The notes under the pieces were generated by a model. That model was not told where the DNA came from. It did not search any database and saw only the letters and a program-made list of their open reading frames with translations. Below are positions 20,612 to 30,142 of a stretch of 64,000 bases of DNA, piece after piece. The position numbers and the translations under genes were made by a program. Position 1 is the first letter of the stretch, and each line of letters starts with the position of its first letter. This DNA comes from Elizabethkingia miricola (GTDB lineage Bacteria > Bacteroidota > Bacteroidia > Flavobacteriales > Weeksellaceae), in NCBI RefSeq assembly GCF_001675285.1, contig NZ_LSGQ01000029.1, forward strand, positions 62,001 to 126,000. Reading direction: 5' to 3'.

Positions 20612-21751
20612 TTATCTGGTAATGTCTCTTCCGATAACAAGTTTCTGTATTTCAGATGTTCCTTCACCTATCGTACAAAGCTTGGAGTCTCTGTAGTATT
20701 TCTCAGCAGGGAAGTCTTTGGTATAGCCATAGCCTCCAAATATCTGTACAGCCTCGTTTGCTATTTTTACGCAAGCCTCAGAAGCGTATAGCTTAGCCAT
20801 AGCTCCTTCACGAGTCATTTTTTGTTTATTGTTTTTCAAATATGCAGCACGTTGAATCAATAATTCTGAGGCATCGATTTCAGTAACCATATCTGCCAGT
20901 TTGAAGTTTATTGCCTGGAAATCGGCAATAGCCTGACCGAATTGCTTTCTCTCTTTAGCGTATTTTAATGCTGCTTTATAAGCTCCTTTAGCAATTCCTA
21001 AGCTAAGCGCTGCAATAGAAATTCTTCCGCCATCTAGTATTTTCAGAGCCTGCTTGAAGCCTTCACCAACTTCACCTAAACGGTGGCTGTCTGGTACTCT
21101 TACATTATCGAAGATTAATTCGGCCGTTTCAGAGGCACGCATTCCCAGTTTATTTTCCTTTTTACCAGAGGTGAAGCCTGGCATTCCTTTTTCTAAAACA
21201 AAAGCAGTTGCATTGTTAGGAGCACCTTTCTCTCCGGTACGCGTCATTACAACAGCAATGTCACCTGAAATAGCATGAGTGATAAAATTTTTTGCACCAT
21301 TAATAATCCAGTCGTCACCATCTCTTACAGCTGTAGTGGACATTCCTCCGGCGTCAGAGCCTGTATTGTGTTCCGTAAGTCCCCAAGCTCCGATTACTTT
21401 TCCGGAAGCGAGTTGAGGTAACCATTTCATTCTTTGTTCTTCGTTTGCAAATTCATATATATGGTTAGTACAAAGTGAATTATGAGCAGCAACAGAAAGT
21501 CCTATAGAAGGGTCTACCTGAGAAATTTCGTCTACAATAGCTACGTATTCATCATAAGAAAGTCCGGAACCTCCATATTTTTCAGGAACTACAATTCCCA
21601 TAAAGCCCATTTCACCAAGCTGATGAAATAAATCTTTTGGAAAATGCTGGGATTCATCCCAATCCATAATATGTGGGCGGATATTTTTTTCAGCAAAATC
21701 ACGTGCCGTTTCAGCAATCATTTTCAGGTTTTCTGAAGTTTCGAAATTCAT
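20612..21751 (-). CDS. Acyl-CoA dehydrogenase
   Basis: 379 residues, standard length. FAD and substrate signatures are present: WGLTEHNTGSDAGGMSTTA in the middle domain, RKQFGQAIADFQAI, and QIFGGYGYTKDFPAEKYYRD with IGEGTSEIQKLVI at the end (the glutamate in GEGTSE is the expected catalytic base). It oxidises acyl-CoA to trans-2-enoyl-CoA with FAD; chain-length preference cannot be read. No other beta-oxidation gene adjoins it, so it may belong to fatty or branched-chain acid breakdown. Confidence 0.93.
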   Translation of the reverse strand: MNFETSENLKMIAETARDFAEKNIRPHIMDWDESQHFPKDLFHQLGEMGFMGIVVPEKYGGSGLSYDEYVAIVDEISQVDPSIGLSVAAHNSLCTNHIYEFANEEQRMKWLPQLASGKVIGAWGLTEHNTGSDAGGMSTTAVRDGDDWIINGAKNFITHAISGDIAVVMTRTGEKGAPNNATAFVLEKGMPGFTSGKKENKLGMRASETAELIFDNVRVPDSHRLGEVGEGFKQALKILDGGRISIAALSLGIAKGAYKAALKYAKERKQFGQAIADFQAINFKLADMVTEIDASELLIQRAAYLKNNKQKMTREGAMAKLYASEACVKIANEAVQIFGGYGYTKDFPAEKYYRDSKLCTIGEGTSEIQKLVIGRDITR

Positions 21752-21827
21752 AGGTGTCTATTTTTCTCAAATATAATGAAAAACATAAGAAATTTGTATT
21801 TTTTTAATATGCCTGATATTCAGTGAA

Positions 21828-23258
21828 TTATTTTCTTTCGCTAATAGTGGGAACACCTTTATTTAGTTCCAGTATATGTTTTACACAAGAAGGTATCTCA
21901 TCATCATAATGGCTAATGAAGAGCATGCTGATATCGCTGTTTTGATGAATTTGTTCCAGAAGATTAATAATTGTACTGATCTGAGAATCATCTAAACCCT
22001 GAAAAGGTTCATCCAGAGCAAGCATAACTGGGTCTTTTATAAGGGCTCTTGCGATCAGTACCAACCGCTGTTCCCCGCCAAACAGAAATGACAGTAGTTT
22101 TGTTGCTTTATCTTCCAGTGAAAAGAAGCTGAGCCATTCTTTTACTTTCAATGCCTGTTGCTCATTTAGTTTTCTGAACAGGCCAATAGTATCAAAGAAG
22201 CCCGACCCTATAGCTTGTTCAACAGTTGTGTTACGGTCAAAAAAGTTATACAGTTCCGGTGATACAAATCCAATTTTCTTTTTAATATCCCAAATGCTTT
22301 CCCCACTTCCTCTTTTTTTACCAAACAGATAGATCTGCTGAGAGTAGGCTTGTGGATTATCACCATTGATAAGGCTAAGTAAAGTAGATTTCCCGGCTCC
22401 GTTATGTCCTTTTATCTGCCAACATTCACCAGGGTTTACCTGCCAATTGATATTGTTTAGGATAATATTATTGTTGTATTGTATTGTTACATTTTCCATT
22501 CGGATTAAAGGGCTGTCAATGGATGAGCTGTTAATAACAGGAATAGGTTTGTCGAATCCGGTTTGGTGTATTTCAGTAAAGCTAAGTTGATTTATGGTGT
22601 TGTATTCAGTAATGTTTCCATCGGACATCTCTGCAAAATGAGTGATACAGTCCGGAATGTTATGGTGGTCTGTAATCAATATAATTCTCACGTTTTCATC
22701 TGCCAGCTGATTGATAATTGCATGTAATTCTTTTCTGCTCTGGGTGTCAAGTCCTGTGAATACTTTGTCCAGAATCAGAATCTCAGGATTGCCAAGGAGA
22801 TGGCTAATCAGTTGCATTTTTTTTAGTTCTCCGTTAGACAGTTGTATCAAAGGAGCTTGTGCTCTGTGTGTTAGCTGGAACCTCCCCAGCCAGTTATTTA
22901 CAGATTCAATATTGCCTTTTTTCAATAATTCGTCTGTAAGCGTTGCCGAATCTTCTGCATCACTGGTATTGAACCGCTGCTGATAATAGAAATCAGAAAC
23001 ATTGGATTTATTTTTCAATGCATATGTGGTAGTAATATATGCGATATTAGGTTTTTTCAGCTCATTGTTGCGTCTGTATTCAATAGTTCCGGTGTGCAGG
23101 AGCTGTCCTTTCAATGCCTTTGCTAAAAGAGATTTTCCGCTTCCTCCAGGACCTAATATAGCAAGGTGTTCTCCCGGATTTAAAGTAAAGCTGATATTGT
23201 TTAACAGATTGTCGCTGCCCCTTTTAACGGACACGTTTTTTAGTGTGATACTGTTCAT
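21828..23258 (-). CDS. ModF-like protein with two fused ABC ATPase domains
   Basis: 476 residues with no membrane segments. Domain 1: Walker A GPGGSGKS (36-43), signature QLSNGELKK, Walker B ILILDKVFTGLD. Domain 2: Walker A GHNGAGKST, signature FGGEQRLVL, Walker B MLALDEPFQGLD. The catalytic glutamate after the Walker B aspartate is lysine in domain 1 (LDK) and glutamate in domain 2 (LDE), so only one site should hydrolyse ATP well. The layout fits the ModF/photorepair-protein family, whose role is unclear. No permease or binding-protein gene adjoins it. Confidence 0.82.
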   Translation of the reverse strand: MNSITLKNVSVKRGSDNLLNNISFTLNPGEHLAILGPGGSGKSLLAKALKGQLLHTGTIEYRRNNELKKPNIAYITTTYALKNKSNVSDFYYQQRFNTSDAEDSATLTDELLKKGNIESVNNWLGRFQLTHRAQAPLIQLSNGELKKMQLISHLLGNPEILILDKVFTGLDTQSRKELHAIINQLADENVRIILITDHHNIPDCITHFAEMSDGNITEYNTINQLSFTEIHQTGFDKPIPVINSSSIDSPLIRMENVTIQYNNNIILNNINWQVNPGECWQIKGHNGAGKSTLLSLINGDNPQAYSQQIYLFGKKRGSGESIWDIKKKIGFVSPELYNFFDRNTTVEQAIGSGFFDTIGLFRKLNEQQALKVKEWLSFFSLEDKATKLLSFLFGGEQRLVLIARALIKDPVMLALDEPFQGLDDSQISTIINLLEQIHQNSDISMLFISHYDDEIPSCVKHILELNKGVPTISERK

Positions 23259-23331
23259 TAGTCGTTGGTTATTAGTTGATTGCTTAAGTATATAAGCGAT
23301 ACTTATACGAATTTACGCATTTGTAACCGTA

Positions 23332-24606
23332 TTACTTCAGATACCACTGTATTTTTTCGAGATCTTTTGGCTTTGCATTTAATTTTTTTAGGATATCATT
23401 TTTACCGGAAACAGAGGTGCGGTAAAAAATTATCTTATCTGTATAATATCGGAAGTAAGGGTGTTCTTTTAATACAACTTCATCGGCTGTCAGTATATCT
23501 ATTTTGATAACCTTACTGATGTCTAATTGGGCTTCCTGAATAAGTTTTAATGCTAAATCTTTGTCGATGTTATAGGTATCCAGTATTTGCTCTTTTTGAG
23601 CAAAGCCTCCTAATTTTTTCCTGAATCCCAAAAGGCTGGCAGCGGCTTTATCTTCAAAACCGAAATCGCGGAGTTGCCGGAAAGATATAGTATTAAGATC
23701 CAGTTCTGTAATTTGTGATGAAATAGGTGTTGTTACAGGCTGAGTAATGCGGATCCAAGGTTTTAATTCTTCAAATTTTTCAGCAGAAATCATATAGCAC
23801 TTTTGTAAGTCTGCGAGAGTTTTAAAACTTCCTTTTAAAATCTTTTCTTTATAATTCAGTATACCCTGTACCTGCCTTTCCGAGAAGCCAAGGTCTTTCC
23901 ATTCCTGTGTGGTTAGTGTATTAGGATCGAATGTGTTTTTAGGTTTTAATCCCTTTATCAAGGTCTTATCTGTAACTTTTTGTTGAGGAAGAAGGAGGAA
24001 AGGAGCAAGTTGTATGTACTGTTCTTCACTGATGATAAAGCATTCTTTGAACTTTTCTTTAGACTGAAAACTACCTCCCAAATACTTTTTATATTTCAAA
24101 ATAGATTCTGACTGGCGTTCCGAAAATCCTAAGTTAACCCAATCCTGCAGGATATAGCTGTCAGGATTAAATTTTCCACTGATTGTAAGTTTTTTATTTT
24201 TCTTCCGGTATTCCGGAGTTTTGTTAACAGCTGTTTCTGGAAGTAAGATATAGGGGCTAAGCTCAGCGAATTTGTCTTTACTAATCGCAAAGCATTCGGA
24301 TAATTGCTCTTTGGAAGTAAAGGTTCCGTTGCAGATTTTTTCTTTATAATTCAGAATAGTTTTGGCCTGTTTAGGTGTGAATCCTAGATTTTCCCATTGT
24401 CTAGCACTAAGGTCATTAGGGTTGAATTTAGTGAAAGCAGGATTGAATTTGTCAGAAGAAATGAATTCTACGGTATCGGATGGCTGCTGAGTTTTATATT
24501 TTTTATAGAAATGGAAAGATGTTTCTAAAATAAGCACCAGAAATCCTAAAACAGTTAGCCCGATAAACTGTTTCTTTCTCATATGAAATGAGAGTTGAGA
24601 TTTCAT
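23332..24606 (-). CDS. Membrane-anchored helix-hairpin-helix repeat protein (ComEA-related)
   Basis: 424 residues. One N-terminal membrane helix (about 14-30) is followed by four clear repeats of about 63 residues at 61-123, 146-208, 226-288 and 301-363 and a weaker fifth at 366-424. Each begins FNPNxLxxxxWxxLGF, then (S/T)xxQxxxILxYKxK, and ends in a SKExxxECFxIS...PxxxL helix, the pattern of tandem HhH units. ComEA-type proteins bind DNA during uptake, but those have one HhH pair. The function of this expanded form is unknown; it might bind DNA at the envelope. Confidence 0.78.
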   Translation of the reverse strand: MKSQLSFHMRKKQFIGLTVLGFLVLILETSFHFYKKYKTQQPSDTVEFISSDKFNPAFTKFNPNDLSARQWENLGFTPKQAKTILNYKEKICNGTFTSKEQLSECFAISKDKFAELSPYILLPETAVNKTPEYRKKNKKLTISGKFNPDSYILQDWVNLGFSERQSESILKYKKYLGGSFQSKEKFKECFIISEEQYIQLAPFLLLPQQKVTDKTLIKGLKPKNTFDPNTLTTQEWKDLGFSERQVQGILNYKEKILKGSFKTLADLQKCYMISAEKFEELKPWIRITQPVTTPISSQITELDLNTISFRQLRDFGFEDKAAASLLGFRKKLGGFAQKEQILDTYNIDKDLALKLIQEAQLDISKVIKIDILTADEVVLKEHPYFRYYTDKIIFYRTSVSGKNDILKKLNAKPKDLEKIQWYLK

Positions 24607-24782
24607 GTTTCATTATTTAATATTACATTTCTTTAAATATAACTATTTTTTTTATTAAATAAATTAATTTTATTAAAAATAATATGTGATTAATTATTTT
24701 TAATGTAAAAAATACTTTTGAGTTGTCTTTTGACTATGCTATACTCAGGCTTATGATAAAACCATGAGGCTATAAAATAAAA

Positions 24783-24803
24783 AGCCTGCCGTAGAAAGCA
24801 GGA
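24783..24803 (-). terminator. Candidate terminator after the MerR gene
   Basis: CCTGC (24785-24789) pairs with GCAGG (24798-24802) with flanking A/T tracts. On the minus strand a short T run follows the stem. The stem is short, so the call is moderate. Confidence 0.55.
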
Positions 24804-24857
24804 TGTTTTTATTATTCAAAAAATCTTTTTTAATTAATACAAATAGTCTTTTCTACT

Positions 24858-25196
24858 TTATTCATTTTCAGTTAAAGATTCCTTTAGTTTTAGTAGCTCC
24901 GCTTTTACAAACTCCAATCGGTCTATCAACTCAACTGTTTTCTCAACTTTAGGAGAAGTGCTTAGTGCTGTTTTAGCACCTTCCAGCGTATAACCTTTTT
25001 CCTTTACTAAATGATAAATAATTTTCAGATTTTTAATATCCTCGGGAGTAAAATAACGGTTTCCTTTTTTGTTTTTTTTGGGTTTTATAATAGTAAACTC
25101 TTGCTCCCAGTAACGGATAAGAGAGGTGTTTACATTAAAGGCTTTGGCTACTTCGCCAATTGAATAATATAGTTTTTCCGGTAGTTCTACTTTCAT
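24858..25196 (-). CDS. MerR-family transcriptional regulator
   Basis: 112 residues. The winged-helix part is at about 10-75: YSIGEVAKAFNVNTSLIRYWEQ, then KKGNRYFTPEDIKNLKIIYHL, which is the MerR signature. A short helical C-terminal dimerisation tail follows (AKTALSTSPK to LTENE) with no effector-binding domain and no cysteines, so metal sensing is unlikely. Such short MerR proteins are common in Flavobacteriia; targets are unknown. A TACCTTTG -7 match lies at 25212-25219 on the minus strand. Confidence 0.9.
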   Translation of the reverse strand: MKVELPEKLYYSIGEVAKAFNVNTSLIRYWEQEFTIIKPKKNKKGNRYFTPEDIKNLKIIYHLVKEKGYTLEGAKTALSTSPKVEKTVELIDRLEFVKAELLKLKESLTENE

Positions 25197-25345
25197 AATT
25201 TCTTGTTATAGCAAAGGTAAATATTTTTTCGTGACTGAATACTTTTCTAATGATTTATAGTTTATGTAATAGTTTAAGTTTTTGAGTACTGAAACATTTA
25301 ATTTTTATTGATTTTTTTGGTCGAAGAATATTTAATTATGTTAAA

Positions 25346-25374
25346 TTGTTGTAATAATAATATTTTGTATATTG
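25346..25374 (+). promoter_or_regulatory. Promoter of the 25407-27821 operon
   Basis: TTG at 25346-25348 is followed after exactly 19 bases by TATATTG, one base short of TAnnTTTG. The -33 box sits in ATGTTAAATTGT (25338-25349), the same 12 bases found at the next promoter (27956-27967). Confidence 0.65.
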
Positions 25375-25406
25375 CCCCTGTGTAATTAACCAAATCAAAA
25401 AAATCT

Positions 25407-26123
25407 ATGAAAAAAAGTTTATGCAAGACTTTATGTCTTTGCCTATTACCCGTAGGCGCAAGTCTGTTCGCACAGAACAAATTTAAAATTGGCCTGGATG
25501 CCGGATATACGTACAGTGTATTAAATGGCAATGTTTCAAATTTAGTAGATACAAAATACTCTGGCCGCTATGGTTTTGGAGTAAATCTTTCCGGAGAATA
25601 TATGATCTGGAAGTCTATTTTTATGTCTACAGGGGTTTCCTTCCTGCAAAAGAATTATAAATATGAAAGAACAGGAACCCGCTCCGGACAGTACACCGAT
25701 TACAAGAACAATTTCCTTTCTTTCCCTTTGTTAGTTGGGGCTTATATTCTAAATAATCCACATGAAAGTAAAGGTGTATGGATTAAAGTAGCAGGTGGTA
25801 TGTATACGGAATATTGGCTTAATATGAAGAGAGAAGGTCAATATCCTGTTTTTGGAGGATTGCAGCCTGATGGTACCTTTCCTTACGTAAAAGTATCAGA
25901 TACTTATGATTTTAAAAAGAATGAAAACCAATTGAATCGTTTTGGCTATGGGCTTCAGGGGCAGGCGCAATTGGGGTATTCTTTTGATAAGTTCGATGTA
26001 TATGGAGCTTATAATTATCAATATGGTTTATCGGATATCAGCAAAACCAACACAGATAAAGATCAGAAGGCAACGACCCGTTCTTATATGATTTCTGTAG
26101 GTGTATCTTACAAATTCGACTAA
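25407..26123 (+). CDS. PorT-like outer-membrane beta-barrel protein
   Basis: 238 residues. The signal peptide MKKSLCKTLCLCLLPVGASLFA (cleavage near 22) precedes a barrel of the outer-membrane beta-barrel type: KIGLDAGYTYSVL, GFGVNLSGEYMIWKSIFMSTG, and a final SYMISVGVSYKFD. It is the first gene of an operon with the S41 lipoprotein (30-base gap). The role is structural or unknown; co-transcription with a protease suggests a shared envelope task. Confidence 0.8.
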   Translation: MKKSLCKTLCLCLLPVGASLFAQNKFKIGLDAGYTYSVLNGNVSNLVDTKYSGRYGFGVNLSGEYMIWKSIFMSTGVSFLQKNYKYERTGTRSGQYTDYKNNFLSFPLLVGAYILNNPHESKGVWIKVAGGMYTEYWLNMKREGQYPVFGGLQPDGTFPYVKVSDTYDFKKNENQLNRFGYGLQGQAQLGYSFDKFDVYGAYNYQYGLSDISKTNTDKDQKATTRSYMISVGVSYKFD

Positions 26124-26153
26124 TCACTTATCAACTCAATAACTATTTAAATT

Positions 26154-27821
26154 ATGAAAAGAAATTTTATAAAAATACCAGTTTTTGCTTTAGGATTAGC
26201 TCTGTCAGCAATGACGCTAAACTCCTGTGTAAAAGATGAAGAAACCTCTATAACAGAGCCTACAAGATATACCAGTAGTGATGTGAAATCTTATGCGGAT
26301 CTTTTTAAAGTGTTCTGGACAGTAATGGATCAGCGATATAACTACTTCTATGAGCAGAAAAGAGCTGATGGAATGGATTGGAATGCTATTTACCGTGAAT
26401 ATTATCCAAAGTTTGCCGCATTGAAAACATTCGGTAAGAGTACAGATAACGATAAGGATATTAATGATGACAAGCTAAAAGCCGTACAGTACTTTACCGA
26501 AATTGTTGATCCTATTATAGACCGACATTTTAATGTAAAAGTCGCGATGCCAGCTTCTAATAATAGTGTCATTAGCTCCTATACATTTTGGGGAGGGATG
26601 AAAACTAAAGGTAATAACATCTATCCTTTTAGTGCGAAGTATGGCTATATGAAGAATAGGCTTACAGGAAATGTATTGCTCCAAGATAATTTTTTATTGG
26701 CAGGGAATTTAAAATCTAATCCAGATATTTATTATTTCAGTTTTGCTCAGTTTGCTTTAGCATCAAATTTTAAAATAGATCTTTTAGATAAATATTTGAC
26801 TCCTGATACGGGCAATGGATTATTATTAACTCCTGCGGATATAGATGCTTCAAAAGAACTCAATGCAATTAAAGATGCAACTTTTAGAAAAAAAGTAAGG
26901 GATTTTACGGTAAATGTCCTAAATCAGTGGAATTCTTTCCCGGCTTCAGCAGAAGTAAAAGCATTTAATGATCAGATTGCTGCTTTTAAAAGTACCGAAA
27001 TTATCTCAAGTGCTTTTCTGGATGCTACACAAAAGGCTTTAGCGAAATCAAAAAATTTGGTAGCGTATACTAGTAGCGCAACTTATGCACCTGTTTTAAC
27101 AGCAGAGAGTCTTCCTTATATTCAATGGTTTGTGTCTAAGATGGGGACGCATGTGCAATGGGGGTATAGATTGCCTCAGTTTCAAACGGCTGCTCAAGAT
27201 ATTCTGGATAATGAACCGCTTTACACAGGGTTTTTCAATCCTTTACGTAAAGGAAGTATTAAAAAAATTATTATAGACCTTAGAGGTAATGGTGGTGGAG
27301 CTATTGTTGATGCCCGATTCTTTACAGATCGTTTTATTACGAAACCTGCGGTTTGGGGATATCAAAGAACAAAAGAAGGAAATGGCCAATTTAATTATAC
27401 ACCATGGGTTCCGATGCAGGCTAATCCTCATCAGTTTGGGCTCCCTTCTAATATTCCAATTGTAATCCTAACCGATAAAGGAAGCGCGAGTATGTCTGAA
27501 ATGTCAACTATGATGATTAAAACTCAGGGAAGCCAAGTGATATCAGTAGGTGATTATAGTGCCGGAGCTACTGCTGGTTTGGGGTCTCCGGACGATTTCA
27601 ATGGTGGGACAAGAGATCAAATTGCGGGCTATCTTACTTTCTATATGCCACTAATGGCAGCTAAAGATGCTAGTGGGCAAGTTATAGAAGGTGTTGGAGT
27701 GAAACCTGATATTTTTGTTGAACCACCTACAGATGCCGAAGTAGCAGCTATGCAAAGTTCTCCGAATACTTTTGTGGACAGGGTGCTGAATGAGGCTGTG
27801 AAATATTTGTCAGGAAAGTAA
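26154..27821 (+). CDS. S41-family serine protease lipoprotein
   Basis: 555 residues. Lipoprotein signal with C25 (LSAMTLNSC). The C-terminal half has the S41 (C-terminal-processing/tricorn-like) core: IIIDLRGNGGGAIVDARFF, then LTDKGSASMSEMS with the catalytic serine within residues 443-449, and GVGVKPDIFVEPP. There is no PDZ domain; the N-terminal half (about 40-340) is helical and specific to Bacteroidota. It should be tethered in the envelope and cut peptides or proteins there. It is co-transcribed with the preceding barrel; a strong terminator follows. Confidence 0.85.
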   Translation: MKRNFIKIPVFALGLALSAMTLNSCVKDEETSITEPTRYTSSDVKSYADLFKVFWTVMDQRYNYFYEQKRADGMDWNAIYREYYPKFAALKTFGKSTDNDKDINDDKLKAVQYFTEIVDPIIDRHFNVKVAMPASNNSVISSYTFWGGMKTKGNNIYPFSAKYGYMKNRLTGNVLLQDNFLLAGNLKSNPDIYYFSFAQFALASNFKIDLLDKYLTPDTGNGLLLTPADIDASKELNAIKDATFRKKVRDFTVNVLNQWNSFPASAEVKAFNDQIAAFKSTEIISSAFLDATQKALAKSKNLVAYTSSATYAPVLTAESLPYIQWFVSKMGTHVQWGYRLPQFQTAAQDILDNEPLYTGFFNPLRKGSIKKIIIDLRGNGGGAIVDARFFTDRFITKPAVWGYQRTKEGNGQFNYTPWVPMQANPHQFGLPSNIPIVILTDKGSASMSEMSTMMIKTQGSQVISVGDYSAGATAGLGSPDDFNGGTRDQIAGYLTFYMPLMAAKDASGQVIEGVGVKPDIFVEPPTDAEVAAMQSSPNTFVDRVLNEAVKYLSGK

Positions 27822-27859
27822 ACTTATATAAATGCAACATTAGCTATTTTAATATAGTT

Positions 27860-27890
27860 AGCCGGAATTTTTATTTTCCGGCTTTTTTTT
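27860..27890 (+). terminator. Terminator after the S41 gene
   Basis: AGCCGGAA and TTCCGGCT form a perfect 8-bp stem followed by eight Ts. Confidence 0.9.
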
Positions 27891-27963
27891 ATTTTCATTT
27901 ATTGTTTATTTTTAAATTTATATTAAATAATTATTTTTATTATATTTATTTTTTTATGTTAAA

Positions 27964-27993
27964 TTGTCTTTTGTCATTTATTTTTTATATTTG
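27964..27993 (+). promoter_or_regulatory. Consensus promoter of the 28017-30699 operon
   Basis: TTG (27964-27966), 19 bases, TATATTTG (27986-27993): a full match to the Bacteroidota TTG-N19-TAnnTTTG promoter. It is embedded in the 12-base element ATGTTAAATTGT shared with the promoter at 25346. Confidence 0.82.
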
Positions 27994-28016
27994 AAAAACA
28001 CTAAAAAATAAATTAT

Positions 28017-29729
28017 ATGAAAAAAATCTATTTTACTATGGGAGTCTTAACCTTATTAAGTGTAAATTATAGCTGTAGACAGGAAATGGTTGCTTTAGAG
28101 CAATCAACTTCAAGTAATATTCAAGTCATAGATGGATATGTAAAAGACGGACGGCTTTATTTTGCAAATAAAGAATCTCTTCAACATTATTATGATAACA
28201 TAAAAAACGAAAATGAAGAAATAATTGCGAAATATATTGATAATAAAGGCCTTATTTCTCTTAGACCTATTGTGACTGAGCAAAATGAAAAGTTGATTCT
28301 AACACAGATCCAAGCTCGTATAAATTCTCTAAAAGAGGATAGATTAAAACTGATTGGAAAAGTGGCTGGAGTAAAGAATGCAACGGCTGTTGTTAATGAT
28401 GAGCAAATTAAAGATGATATTGATGATTTAGAAGATGTAATCGGAGACGATGCTTTCGCTGCATTTTTAAATAATAATGGTGAAATACAAGTAGGCAATA
28501 AGATTTACAAATACACTGATGTAGGGTTATTTATTGTGCCTGATAATAAATACCCAGTTCTTCAACAATATTTAGCTGTAAATAATATTTCTAATAATTT
28601 ACTCACGCCAACAGACTCAGATATAAAAAATGGCTTTATAGGAGAACATAAACCCATTAATCCATATGATTATGGAAACGATCCCAATAGATTTTATCCG
28701 GATGAAAAACCAATAATTGTAGAAGTATTTCCAGGGATAGATTATTTTATACCATACAGACCTCCTGCTCAACCATCAATTCCTCCAGTCAATAATCCAC
28801 CTAGGCAGCCTCTTCCATCGATTGATCCAGAGGATGAAGTAAACAAATATGTGAATTCTTTGCCAAATTGTGATACATATCGTACATGGTTGCAAAGCTT
28901 ATTTGGAGATTCGGATATGTGTGTAGATAAATATGAAGGACGTAGAAGGGTTAAGACAAAAGCCTATAATCAAAACTATCTTCTTGTTTATAATATGGGA
29001 GTAAAAGTTAAACATCAGTATAGAGGATGGACCGGGTTATGGAGAAAAGAAAAGGCTGATGAAATAAGATTGGGGGTAATTGAAGGCCATTTCTATTATG
29101 ATACAAACTTTTTAACACCATCTAATCCTAATAGAACGACAAATATTTATAGTGGTGGTAATAGGATGTTCTTTGATGCTGCAACTTTTTGGACATCTGG
29201 ATATTATCCCGGGACTTATACAATATCTGGTTACAGTCTTCAGGGTTATCCTAAAGTTTTTCAAGATGATATTTATATAGAAGATGTATTGCCATTTATT
29301 GGAAATGGCTCTAATATAGATTTGATTGATGGAGGTTTGTATGCAGCAATAAAAGCAGGTAATAATGCTTTGTCGAATGAGAAGCTTAATCGTTTATTCT
29401 GGGATAAAGCGTTTAAAAATCTTGGTACTCTATGGGAGTCACAAGGAAAAGCTAAACCAAATAATAATATTACCTATTCTTATAATGCTCCTGAATTTGG
29501 AAAGCTAAAAGTATTCAAAACTTTTTACAGAAAAGCCTCTAATGCGGATAATTTAGAAAAGACTTTTGATTGGGGATTTCAGATAGGATTTACAATGGGA
29601 GATGATGGGAGAATAAATCCTTCCTATGGAGGGATGAAAAGACCAAAAGAATTTAAAGTTGTTATGTATGGTATTGCTAAAAAGAATGGTGCTTGGCATG
29701 GTAGTAGGATAAAAACAACGCCTAATTAA
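28017..29729 (+). CDS. Large lipoprotein of unknown function
   Basis: 570 residues, SpII signal with the lipid cysteine at about C20 (LLSVNYSC). The N-terminal part (35-150) has VIDGYVKDGRLYFANKESLQHYY, a strand-helix motif that recurs in uncharacterised Bacteroidota lipoproteins (DUF4848-like), followed by a helical linker. A proline-rich hinge (about 240-270, PYRPPAQPSIPPVNNPPRQP) separates it from a C-terminal domain with several aromatic strands. No catalytic motif is visible. It starts an operon with a second lipoprotein and a barrel. AT-rich, but not sharply different from neighbours. Confidence 0.75.
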   Translation: MKKIYFTMGVLTLLSVNYSCRQEMVALEQSTSSNIQVIDGYVKDGRLYFANKESLQHYYDNIKNENEEIIAKYIDNKGLISLRPIVTEQNEKLILTQIQARINSLKEDRLKLIGKVAGVKNATAVVNDEQIKDDIDDLEDVIGDDAFAAFLNNNGEIQVGNKIYKYTDVGLFIVPDNKYPVLQQYLAVNNISNNLLTPTDSDIKNGFIGEHKPINPYDYGNDPNRFYPDEKPIIVEVFPGIDYFIPYRPPAQPSIPPVNNPPRQPLPSIDPEDEVNKYVNSLPNCDTYRTWLQSLFGDSDMCVDKYEGRRRVKTKAYNQNYLLVYNMGVKVKHQYRGWTGLWRKEKADEIRLGVIEGHFYYDTNFLTPSNPNRTTNIYSGGNRMFFDAATFWTSGYYPGTYTISGYSLQGYPKVFQDDIYIEDVLPFIGNGSNIDLIDGGLYAAIKAGNNALSNEKLNRLFWDKAFKNLGTLWESQGKAKPNNNITYSYNAPEFGKLKVFKTFYRKASNADNLEKTFDWGFQIGFTMGDDGRINPSYGGMKRPKEFKVVMYGIAKKNGAWHGSRIKTTPN

Positions 29730-29740
29730 CTTAATTATAG

Positions 29741-30142
29741 ATGTTATATAAAAACATTAAAATAATATTTATTGCTCTTTGCTCTTCTATATTGGTTTCT
29801 TGTGATCAGATCATTGATTTTTATAATGAGAGATCCAAGGATGAGGCAAGTAAAAAATATACATCTCCTTATATGGGAATGTATGTAGGAAGTTTTTCTG
29901 GCGGAATGTCCGGTGATTTAGTACTTAATGTAAGTAAAGACGGTTATGTCAGAGGAACCAGAACATCAATGAATATTACAGATAACTTTTTAGGCGGGGT
30001 TGGAGATGCAGGGGCGCTACAAAGTGTAATTTCTACTCAAACAGGTTTTACTTTATATGGGAATCTAAGTTCAATGTCGGGTACGTGGAAGCAGGGTAAT
30101 TGGAGTGGAACATGGACAGTAATAAAAAATAAAAAACAATGA
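29741..30142 (+). CDS. Small lipoprotein of unknown function
   Basis: 133 residues, SpII signal (ALCSSILVSC, C about 21). The mature part is glycine- and serine-rich with strand pattern: YMGMYVGSFSGGMSGDLVLNVSKDGYVRG, and GTWKQGNWSGTWTVIK at the end, reminiscent of small antiparallel beta-sandwich or lipocalin-like lipoproteins. No family recognised. It starts 11 bases after the large lipoprotein and overlaps the barrel gene by 4 bases (ATGA). Confidence 0.72.
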   Translation: MLYKNIKIIFIALCSSILVSCDQIIDFYNERSKDEASKKYTSPYMGMYVGSFSGGMSGDLVLNVSKDGYVRGTRTSMNITDNFLGGVGDAGALQSVISTQTGFTLYGNLSSMSGTWKQGNWSGTWTVIKNKKQ

